Assembly: GCA_021789565.1 (NCBI GenBank)
Contig: JAJYJL010000317.1
Location: 1-7,896, forward strand
Reading direction: 5' to 3'
DNA: 7,896 nucleotides
Origin: Acidobacteriota bacterium
GTDB lineage: Bacteria > Acidobacteriota > Terriglobia > UBA7540
Shown here: positions 1 through 5,852 of the stretch, piece after piece
Layout of the letters: every line of letters begins with the position of its first letter
How positions within the stretch are numbered: position 1 is the stretch's first letter
Made by a program: the position numbers and the translations under genes
Notes under the pieces: generated by a model
What the model was told of the DNA's origin: nothing
Databases searched by the model: none
Seen by the model: the letters and a program-made list of their open reading frames with translations, nothing else

Positions 1-890
1 GATCTGGCCGCTGTCTTTGCGCCTTCAAGCAAACGCAAAAGGAGAATAACATACAACACAAAAACCACCAGCGTGCCGATAAAACCACGCTCTTCGGCAA
101 ACGCCGCAAAGATGGCATCTGCGTGGGATACCGGGATGAACCCCAACTGGCTTTGTGTGCCGTTGCCCAGCCCTCTCCCCAACAGGCCACCCGAGCCAAT
201 GGCGATCTTCGTCTGGGTGACTTGATAGCTGGAGCCTTGGGTATTCTGCTTGGGATGAACAAAAGCTTCAAGCCGCTGGCGCTGATACGGGCGTAACAAA
301 AACCAGCCTGCCGGAAACGCCAACAGTCCTATCAGTCCCAAAACCATGATCTGCCGACGCCGGATACCCGCCAGAAATGCCCCTACTGCCACAATGGGCA
401 GAAAAGTCAGAGCGGTCCCCAGGTCGGGTTCGATTGCCACCAGGATTCCCGGCACCCCGGCCAGGAGGCCCAGCTTGGCCAATTCTCCCCAAGTGAAGGC
501 CCTGTTTCGCCTTTTCGCGAACGTGGCCGCCACCGCTAGTATTATAACCAACTTAACCAGTTCTGACACTTGTAAAGTGAACCCACCCACCTGCAGCCAG
601 CGGTGGGTCCCGGCCAGGCGTGGCCCCACCACCAGTGCAGCGATCAGGGCCAGAATGCTGAGAAGATAAAGCCACGGAGTATGGACCAAAAACATGTGAT
701 AGTCCATCTGGCTCACGATGAACGTCAGAACGCAACCCAGCAGTATCCAGTAGATCTGCTTTTTGAACTGCCCGGCAAGGGCCGTCTGGGTGGTGGTGCT
801 GTAGATTTCGAGAAGTCCGATACCGGCAATGGCGAGCGCCAGCCCGAACAGGACCCAGTCAAAATCATGAAAATGCAGTGAATTCCTCAT
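1..890 (-). CDS. rodA: RodA, SEDS peptidoglycan glycosyltransferase (3' end beyond window)
   Basis: RodA polymerises lipid II into glycan strands in the inner membrane, paired with PBP2. The first 296 residues are visible with no stop; the family is about 370 residues, so the C-terminus lies beyond the left edge. Family motifs seen by hand translation are GTHRWLQVGG (residues 95-103), the QVSELVKL loop (107-114), EPDLGTAL (154-161), and the block running from YQVTQTKIAIGSGG (222-235) to AEERGFIG (265-272). Asp258 in the HADAIF stretch aligns with the essential Asp of the usual TDFIF motif; Thr and Phe around it are replaced by Ala. Many hydrophobic helices are evident, the first at about residues 12-29. 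The ATG at 890 follows the mrdA stop by 3 nt and has no good Shine-Dalgarno, so translation is probably coupled to mrdA. The alternative SEDS member FtsW is less likely because of the mrdA/mre context. Confidence 0.95.
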   Translation of the reverse strand, partial: MRNSLHFHDFDWVLFGLALAIAGIGLLEIYSTTTQTALAGQFKKQIYWILLGCVLTFIVSQMDYHMFLVHTPWLYLLSILALIAALVVGPRLAGTHRWLQVGGFTLQVSELVKLVIILAVAATFAKRRNRAFTWGELAKLGLLAGVPGILVAIEPDLGTALTFLPIVAVGAFLAGIRRRQIMVLGLIGLLAFPAGWFLLRPYQRQRLEAFVHPKQNTQGSSYQVTQTKIAIGSGGLLGRGLGNGTQSQLGFIPVSHADAIFAAFAEERGFIGTLVVFVLYVILLLRLLEGAKTAAR

Positions 891-893
891 TGC

Positions 894-2774
894 TTAAAAA
901 CCATCTCTGGGATCGGACACCGTGGCTTCAGGCTTTGCCCTGGGGGTCGCCTGGCTTACCAACTGGGGCGGAGTCTGGCTGCTCCCTTTTTCCTGATAAT
1001 AGGCCTTGATGACGTCTCCCACGATGGGAGCGGCCACCGAAGAGTGCTGGCCTTGCATCACCAGCACGGCAACGGCAATATCAGGATTGGGCGAAGGTGA
1101 ATAACCCACAAACCAGGCGTTGTTCCTGTAGATTGCATTCCGGGAGGCATCGTGAAGGCTCGTACTCACCACCTGGGCCGTTCCCGTCTTGCCGGCCACA
1201 TTTAACCCCTGGCACCGGGCGCCGGCTCCGGTTCCGCCCGCCTCATTCACCACCCCCCACATTCCGTTGGTCACAGCCTGCACGGTGCTCTCGCGAAGCG
1301 GAAAGCGGATGGTGGAATCGGCCGACGGGTCGAATCCCATTTCCTCCAGTTCCGACCTGAACGCCAGATGTGGCCGGACGAGGGTGCCGCCGGAAGCGAT
1401 TCCTCCGATGGCATAGGCCACCTGCAGAGGCGTTACCTGGACGGCTCCCTGGCCGATCGCCACGGAGATCGTTTCCCCCGGCCACCACTGCCTGTGATAA
1501 ACCTTTCTGACCCATTTCGGCGAGGGAACCAGCCCGGAATCCTCGTCCGGCAGATCAATCCCGGTCCGGCGCCCCAGCCCCAGATGGTCGGCAAAGAAAT
1601 CGATCTTCTGGATGCCCAGCATCTTGCCCAGGGTATAGAAGTAATCATCGCAGGAGTAGACGATGGCTTTGTGGAAATCCACCTGCCCATGCACGTGCCA
1701 GTCGTGGAAGGTGTGCCCATAAATGGTGACCTGGCCGTGGCATTCGATGGTGAAATCCGGCTTGATGATCCCCGTTTCCAGCGCTGCCGCGCCCGTGATG
1801 ATCTTGAAAATCGAGCCCGGAGCCAGTTGCGCCTGGATGGCTTTGTTCATCAGCGGATGCAGGGGATTTGTTGTGAGCTCCCGCCAGGTTTTGACGGAGA
1901 TATGGTGGGTGAAGTCATTGGGGTCGAACGTGGGATGGCTGACCATGGCCAGCACTTCACCCGTGCGCGGATCGAGCGCCACCACCGCCCCGGGTTTGTC
2001 TCCCATGGCGGCTTCGGCGCTCAGTTGCAAATTCAAATCCAGGGTCAGCCTCAGATCGTGGCCCGGCAGCGCGTTCACCGTGCCGAGAGTCCCCACTTCC
2101 TGGCCGCGACTGTTCACCACCACCCGCTTCATTCCGTCACGCCCGCGCAGCACCGAGTTGTACTCCTTCTCGATGCCGAATTTTCCGACGAGATCTCCGG
2201 GACGGTAATTGGAGCCGGACCTGGCCAGGTCTGCCTGCGATACTTCTCCCACGTAACCCAGCACCGCTGCGCCAACGCCGTGCTTGGGGTAAAAGCGCTG
2301 CTGGGACTGGATGATGTCGATTTCGGGGAACTCGGCCCGGTGTGCGTCAATAAAAGCGACGTCTTGCAGCGAGGCTGCCTGCTTCAGTACCACGGGCTGA
2401 TACCGCGGCAAATTCGCTGCGCGCTTGATCATGTCCCGCACGTCGGCAGGATCAAGCTCCAGCGCATTGGCGATTTTTTCGAGGTGAGTGTCGCTTAACT
2501 GCGAAGCATTGTCGCGGTTCAGCAGGATGGTAAAAGAAGGGAAATTATCGACCAGAACGCGGCCGTGCCGGTCAAGAATCCGGCCTCGCGGGGCGATAAT
2601 GGGAAGCTCCCGAATGCGGTTGTGCTCCGCCTGCTCCAGCAATCGGCTGTGCTGTTGGATCTGCAGGCGCCAGTAACCCACCAGCAGCCCAATAAAGACC
2701 GCCGCTACACAATATTCCAGGAAGGTGATCTTCCAGGACGGGAACCGCTCGTCCTCCGGGAATCGAACCTGCAT
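894..2774 (-). CDS. mrdA: Penicillin-binding protein 2, elongation-specific DD-transpeptidase
   Basis: This 626-residue class B PBP crosslinks peptidoglycan made by RodA in the rod complex. It has one N-terminal membrane anchor (about residues 18-36), then the PBP dimerisation/pedestal domain opening with the PRGRILDRHGRVL motif (62-74), then the transpeptidase domain. Catalytic motifs are SIFK (Ser321, Lys324), SCD (374-376, the Asp variant of SxN that I know from PBP2 proteins) and KTG (529-531). Length is normal. The C-terminal 30 residues or so are Pro/Ser/Gln-rich and probably disordered. The ATG at 2774 is the only reasonable start: an in-frame TGA lies 30 nt upstream with no start codon between. 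Its Shine-Dalgarno is weak. It is followed 3 nt later by rodA and preceded by a 257-nt gap after mreD. Confidence 0.97.
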   Translation of the reverse strand: MQVRFPEDERFPSWKITFLEYCVAAVFIGLLVGYWRLQIQQHSRLLEQAEHNRIRELPIIAPRGRILDRHGRVLVDNFPSFTILLNRDNASQLSDTHLEKIANALELDPADVRDMIKRAANLPRYQPVVLKQAASLQDVAFIDAHRAEFPEIDIIQSQQRFYPKHGVGAAVLGYVGEVSQADLARSGSNYRPGDLVGKFGIEKEYNSVLRGRDGMKRVVVNSRGQEVGTLGTVNALPGHDLRLTLDLNLQLSAEAAMGDKPGAVVALDPRTGEVLAMVSHPTFDPNDFTHHISVKTWRELTTNPLHPLMNKAIQAQLAPGSIFKIITGAAALETGIIKPDFTIECHGQVTIYGHTFHDWHVHGQVDFHKAIVYSCDDYFYTLGKMLGIQKIDFFADHLGLGRRTGIDLPDEDSGLVPSPKWVRKVYHRQWWPGETISVAIGQGAVQVTPLQVAYAIGGIASGGTLVRPHLAFRSELEEMGFDPSADSTIRFPLRESTVQAVTNGMWGVVNEAGGTGAGARCQGLNVAGKTGTAQVVSTSLHDASRNAIYRNNAWFVGYSPSPNPDIAVAVLVMQGQHSSVAAPIVGDVIKAYYQEKGSSQTPPQLVSQATPRAKPEATVSDPRDGF

Positions 2775-2874
2775 TCCGACTGAACTTTCGCCGGGCGCCG
2801 TTCAGCGACAACAGCACCCCGCCTCCTCTGCGGCGAACCAGCAGCGGCTTGAAGGCCACCGCACCCCAGAGGAT

Positions 2875-2892
2875 CACAAAATTTCCCCTCCC
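2875..2892 (-). other. Strong Shine-Dalgarno and GTG start of an out-of-frame ORF overlapping mrdA
   Basis: GGGAGGGG (2885-2892) stands 7 nt ahead of a GTG (2875-2877). The frame it opens runs 101 codons to a TGA at 2572-2574 and overlaps the first 203 nt of mrdA in another frame. It is the best ribosome-binding site in this gap, better than that of mrdA itself. I do not recognise the encoded peptide, which begins VILWGAVAFKPLLVRRR, and it may be only a leader or a chance ORF. Confidence 0.25.
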
Positions 2893-2903
2893 GTTAACCT
2901 CAA

Positions 2904-2933
2904 ACCATAGCACACTATGATTCGCAAGATAAA
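2904..2933 (-). promoter_or_regulatory. Candidate extended -10 promoter for mrdA-rodA
   Basis: On the minus strand TGC-TATGGT (2904-2912) fits an extended -10 (TGn plus four of six -10 bases). The -35 is poor: TTTATC (2928-2933) at an 18-nt spacing. It lies after the two GC-rich stem-loops and would give a leader of about 120 nt before the mrdA ATG. This is inference from motif match only. Confidence 0.3.
2906..2919. repeat. Short palindrome CATAG-CACA-CTATG over the candidate mrdA promoter
   Basis: A perfect 5-bp inverted repeat with a 4-nt centre overlaps the candidate -10 and its upstream side. It could be a small operator or a weak hairpin. It is short enough to occur by chance. Confidence 0.25.
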
Positions 2934-2951
2934 GAAATTATTGTCTGTTCC

Positions 2952-3001
2952 GCCGCAGCCCTCAGCACGGGGCTGGCGGTTCACGCCGCGCGGGCGGCGT
3001 G
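2952..3001 (-). other. Two tandem GC-rich stem-loops downstream of mreD
   Basis: The first after mreD has an 8-bp perfect stem, CACGCCGC (2982-2989) with GCGGCGTG (2994-3001), and a 4-nt loop. The second pairs AGCCC (2957-2961) with GGGCT (2970-2974) and extends outward through CCGC/GCGG with a one-base bulge near 2976. Neither is followed by a T-run on the minus strand, so they are not textbook intrinsic terminators. They could attenuate transcription, block 3'-exonucleases or mark a processing site between mreD and mrdA. Confidence 0.45.
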
Positions 3002-3031
3002 GATGTCCAGGATGGCGCGGGGGCCAGGCCT

Positions 3032-3544
3032 TCAGGCCCGCTTCTTCAGGCGGTCGAACAGCAGAAACAAAATCAAACCCAGCGCCACATTCACCACTAC
3101 GGTGGCCATAAAGTGTGTCGGATCGAAGGGGGTAGGAAGTCCAAGTAATTGGTGAATAAGAAGATAGCTGAAGATGTTGTGGATGATGACGAGCGAGCCA
3201 ATCAGCAGCCCCCGGACCAGAAGATTGTCAAATTCAAACTTCAGGCCGGCTGTCGCCGCAAGGTATCCTATCAGCGCCTTCGCCATGCCCATCTGACCAA
3301 GGTAGCCATGTGACAAGGCGTCTTCCAGCAGCCCCACGCTCATTCCGAATGCCGTACCGAAGATCTTATTCTCGCGGATCATCGAGAAATAGATGGTCAC
3401 CAGCAGCGGGAGCTGGAAAAGATGCGCGACCGGCAGGGTGGGAGGGAGCGTGACCTCCAGCAGCACGCTGGCAAAAACGATCAGCAACAGCACTGCAGGG
3501 TGGGTGCGGAAGGCCTCTTTTGGTCGATGGCGATAGACGTCCAA
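3032..3544 (-). CDS. mreD: MreD, rod shape-determining membrane protein
   Basis: MreD is a small integral membrane partner of MreC in the elongation complex. With the TTG start at 3544 the protein is 170 residues, the usual family length. It shows about five hydrophobic segments (roughly 17-35, 39-55, 86-101, 110-134 and 144-163), the loop GLLEDALSHG near residues 71-80, and a basic tail FDRLKKRA. I chose 3544 because GAGGG lies 7 nt upstream and the first membrane segment then begins near residue 17. The frame is open further up to a TTG at 3661 that overlaps the mreC stop as TTGA. That start has no Shine-Dalgarno and would add a 39-residue hydrophilic extension, giving 209 residues. There is no ATG before the middle of the gene. 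Identity is supported by membrane topology and position between mreC and mrdA. Confidence 0.88.
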   Translation of the reverse strand: MDVYRHRPKEAFRTHPAVLLLIVFASVLLEVTLPPTLPVAHLFQLPLLVTIYFSMIRENKIFGTAFGMSVGLLEDALSHGYLGQMGMAKALIGYLAATAGLKFEFDNLLVRGLLIGSLVIIHNIFSYLLIHQLLGLPTPFDPTHFMATVVVNVALGLILFLLFDRLKKRA

Positions 3545-3657
3545 TGGTCCACCCTCGATGGATTGCTTCTGCGCCGGCAGTTGGGCCGTGGGTGCGGAAA
3601 GCCTCTCCGCCACAACCAGCGAACTTTTGGGGTTAAACAGACAAACCCGGCCAGCCC

Positions 3658-4563
3658 TCAACGGGACGGGTGACGTGCTGCTTGTTCCTGCGTCGAGGTG
3701 GACTTGAAAAGAACCAGAACGTTCTCCAGCCGGTTCAGGGGGGCCGCGGGCTTTACGATAATCCGCCGGTAAATGTTGCCTTCCTCGGACTGCACCACAT
3801 GCCCCACCAGCAACCCCTTGGGATAAACCTGGTCCAGGCCGGAGGTGATGACAGCTTCTCCGGCGGGCACTTTCTGGTCATCCATCACATAATGCAGCTC
3901 GCACTGTTCCCGCCCGCCGCCCTTCAAAATTCCCTGGATGCGGCTTTTCTCCAACAGGCAGCCCACTCCACAGGTGGGGTCCGTAATCACCAGCACTTGT
4001 GCCGTGTGGGCATAGGCCGATGCAATCTTTCCCACCACGCCTTCAGGTGTAATGACGGGCATGTCAGGCTCCACCCCTGCATCCCGGCCGCGATCGATGA
4101 CGAGCGTGGTGAAACCCTCCTGAGGGCTTGAGGCAATCACCTGCGCCGCGATGCTCTGATAAGGTGATTGTTCTTTGAATTGCAGCAGAGCTTTCAGGCG
4201 CTCCAGCTCGGCAGCCTTTTCTGAAAGCTGCTGGATCTGAGCCCGGGCCAGAACCAGTTCCGCCCCCAGGTTCTTATTAGCCTCCCCGAACGACCACAGT
4301 TCGTGAATTGAAACCCAGGCTTGCGCGGTGCTGTCGATAGCGCCGTGGAAAGCCCTCTCAAAAGGACCAAACATTTCGGCGGCCCAGACGTTGATGAGCC
4401 TGACGTTCTGGTTTCGGGTTACCTGGATGGAGAGAAGCAGGAGCTGGCCGAACAGCACGCCCAGCAGCACGAAAAAGGACGTGTGCCGGGCCACAATCCC
4501 CGGCAGCCAGGTGTTCTCTTCGAATTGGGTGAAGGCAGTTCGTTTCAACGCAAGCCGCTTCAA
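3658..4563 (-). CDS. mreC: MreC, periplasmic rod-complex scaffold
   Basis: MreC is a bitopic inner-membrane protein whose periplasmic part binds PBP2 and supports the rod complex. The 301 residues divide into a short cytoplasmic N-terminus, one transmembrane helix (about 28-46), a helical coiled-coil (about 93-130, rich in Glu, Leu, Ala and Gln), and the paired beta-barrel MreC core (about 137-287). The core includes VIDRGRDAGVEPDMPVI (155-171), GVVGKI (175-180), VLVITDP (190-196) and the late SGLDQVYPKGLLVG block (241-254). Cys198, Cys202 and Cys221 are in the periplasmic domain. The start is a TTG at 4563 without a clear Shine-Dalgarno; no ATG is available in frame. The frame stays open upstream through the gap to mreB, but without ATG, GTG or TTG. 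GTG at residue 24 (4494) is a less likely alternative. It is followed by mreD. Confidence 0.95.
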   Translation of the reverse strand: MKRLALKRTAFTQFEENTWLPGIVARHTSFFVLLGVLFGQLLLLSIQVTRNQNVRLINVWAAEMFGPFERAFHGAIDSTAQAWVSIHELWSFGEANKNLGAELVLARAQIQQLSEKAAELERLKALLQFKEQSPYQSIAAQVIASSPQEGFTTLVIDRGRDAGVEPDMPVITPEGVVGKIASAYAHTAQVLVITDPTCGVGCLLEKSRIQGILKGGGREQCELHYVMDDQKVPAGEAVITSGLDQVYPKGLLVGHVVQSEEGNIYRRIIVKPAAPLNRLENVLVLFKSTSTQEQAARHPSR

Positions 4564-4596
4564 TTTGAGTTCTGCCGGTTTGCTGAGGGCCGCCTC

Positions 4597-4613
4597 GGGA
4601 CTACCGGAGTCCC
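4597..4613 (-). other. Small stem-loop upstream of mreC
   Basis: GGGACT (4597-4602) and AGTCCC (4608-4613) form a perfect 6-bp stem with a 5-nt loop, ending about 33 nt before the mreC start. It could affect access to the weak mreC initiation region. No T-run follows. The role is inference only. Confidence 0.3.
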
Positions 4614-4732
4614 TTGCCTGCGGTTCCGCGCCCCTCCGGTTTTCCGCCCACCGCGGCAGCGCAACATGCAGGAGCGTCCAGCCGACTCTTCGAGCCCATC
4701 CCCGGCATGTTCTGCGCGCCAGGAACAGGCCA

Positions 4733-4756
4733 GGCGCCTCCAGACCCGGAGGCGCC
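4733..4756 (-). other. Perfect 9-bp stem-loop just downstream of mreB
   Basis: GGCGCCTCC (4733-4741) and GGAGGCGCC (4748-4756) pair perfectly around a 6-nt loop, starting 24 nt after the mreB stop. On the minus strand no T-run follows, so an intrinsic terminator is unlikely. A stable intercistronic hairpin here could protect the 3' end of mreB mRNA and raise MreB above MreC and MreD. Confidence 0.5.
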
Positions 4757-4780
4757 CATCCGCCCGGCGCGGAGGGCCTT

Positions 4781-5806
4781 CTATTCTATAGCAACCCGGC
4801 GCAGCAGGTTAAAGTCTGTTAACATCCGCCCCGTGCCCAGCACCACGGAAGCCAGCGGGTCTTCGGCAATGGAGACGGGCAGTCCGGTTTCCTCGCGGAT
4901 GCGCTTGTCCAGATTTTTCAGCAGGGCGCCTCCGCCCGTGAGGACAATGCCGCGGTCCGAAATGTCCGCCGAGAGTTCCGGCGGCGTGCGCTCCAGCGCC
5001 ACGCGGATGGCGTTGATGATGGTGGCAACGCATTCTGAAAGGGCGTCCCGGATTTCAGAATCGTCAATAGTGATGGTTTTGGGAACGCCTTCCAGCAGGT
5101 GCCGGCCCTTGATTTCCATGGTTTGCGGTTTTTCAAGGGGATACGCGGAGCCGACTTCCATTTTGATTTGCTCGGCCGTCCTTTCGCCCACCAGCAGGTT
5201 GTACCGGCGCTTCAGATAGGCGGTGATGGCCTCATCCATCTCGTTCCCGGCCACCCGCACGGAGCGGCTGTAAACAATGCCCGAAAGCGAAATCACGGCG
5301 ATGTCCGTGGTGCCCCCGCCGATGTCGACAATCATGCTTCCGGAGGGTTCGGTAATGGGCAGCCCGGAGCCGATGGCGGCCATCATGGCCTGTTCCACCA
5401 GGTAGACCTCGCTGGCCTTGGCCCGGAATGCCGAATCCTGCACCGCCCGCTTTTCCACCTGGGTGATTTCCGACGGCACTCCGATCACGATGCGCGGATG
5501 GACGAACATCTTGCGGTTATGGGCCTTCTGGATAAAGTAATTCAGCATCTTTTCCGTCACCTTGAAGTCGGCGATGACGCCGTCTTTCAAGGGACGGATG
5601 GCCACAATGTTGCCGGGCGTGCGGCCCAGCATCTCCTTGGCTTCGCGCCCCACGGCCTCGATGTCGCCGTGCAGTTTGTTGATGGCCACAATCGAGGGCT
5701 CGTTGACAATGACGCCTTTGCCCTTGGCGTAAACCAGGGTGTTGGCCGTGCCGAGATCGATGGCGAGGTCTGACGAAAAAACACTGAAGAGAGAACGAAA
5801 ACTCAT
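4781..5806 (-). CDS. mreB: MreB, actin-like rod shape-determining protein
   Basis: MreB is the bacterial actin homologue whose membrane-bound filaments position side-wall synthesis. At 341 residues it is of normal length. It begins with an amphipathic, membrane-binding N-terminus (MSFRSLFSVFSSD), then the phosphate-1 motif DLGTANTLVY (17-26), the GVPSEITQVEKRAV stretch (109-122), VEQAMMAAIG (137-146) with Glu138 at the ATP-hydrolysis position, the phosphate-2 motif IVDIGGGTTDIAVIS (159-173), and the adenosine motif GIVLTGGGALLKNLD (286-300). In 137-146 the frequently seen Glu-Pro pair is Gln-Ala. The start is ATG at 5806; an AAAGGA touches the ATG with no spacer, while AAAGGG lies further up. 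It follows the FecR-type gene by 46 nt on the same strand and leads into mreC after a 217-nt gap. Identity is certain from motifs and neighbours. Confidence 0.98.
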   Translation of the reverse strand: MSFRSLFSVFSSDLAIDLGTANTLVYAKGKGVIVNEPSIVAINKLHGDIEAVGREAKEMLGRTPGNIVAIRPLKDGVIADFKVTEKMLNYFIQKAHNRKMFVHPRIVIGVPSEITQVEKRAVQDSAFRAKASEVYLVEQAMMAAIGSGLPITEPSGSMIVDIGGGTTDIAVISLSGIVYSRSVRVAGNEMDEAITAYLKRRYNLLVGERTAEQIKMEVGSAYPLEKPQTMEIKGRHLLEGVPKTITIDDSEIRDALSECVATIINAIRVALERTPPELSADISDRGIVLTGGGALLKNLDKRIREETGLPVSIAEDPLASVVLGTGRMLTDFNLLRRVAIE

Positions 5807-5846
5807 TCCTTTAACGAATCCCTTTCTGCAAACGAATGCCTGTCTG

Positions 5847-5852
5847 GTTATA
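5847..5852 (-). promoter_or_regulatory. Candidate internal -10 box ahead of mreB
   Basis: TATAAC on the minus strand matches five of six -10 bases and sits directly after the FecR-gene stop, giving a leader of about 35 nt to the mreB ATG. No convincing -35 is present at 15-18 nt, so this would be a weak or activator-dependent internal promoter, or chance. Confidence 0.2.

Noticed and set aside
1368..2498. 376-codon plus-strand ORF opposite mrdA
   Set aside because: It lies wholly antisense to a gene with all PBP2 catalytic motifs, shows no recognisable domain, and is typical of shadow frames in GC-rich coding DNA.
2982..3001. mreD-downstream hairpin as a rho-independent terminator
   Set aside because: The stem is strong, but the next bases on the minus strand are AACCGCC rather than a T-run.
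4733..4756. mreB-downstream hairpin as a rho-independent terminator
   Set aside because: No T-run follows on the minus strand and mreC follows at once, so I record it only as a stem-loop.
4614..5219. 201-codon plus-strand ORF spanning the mreB-mreC gap and the mreB 3' part
   Set aside because: Ser/Arg-rich low-complexity translation with no domain; most of it is antisense to mreB.
5099..5773. 224-codon plus-strand ORF opposite mreB
   Set aside because: It is antisense to mreB, has a His/Gly/Asp-rich composition typical of a complementary frame, and has no supporting Shine-Dalgarno noticed.
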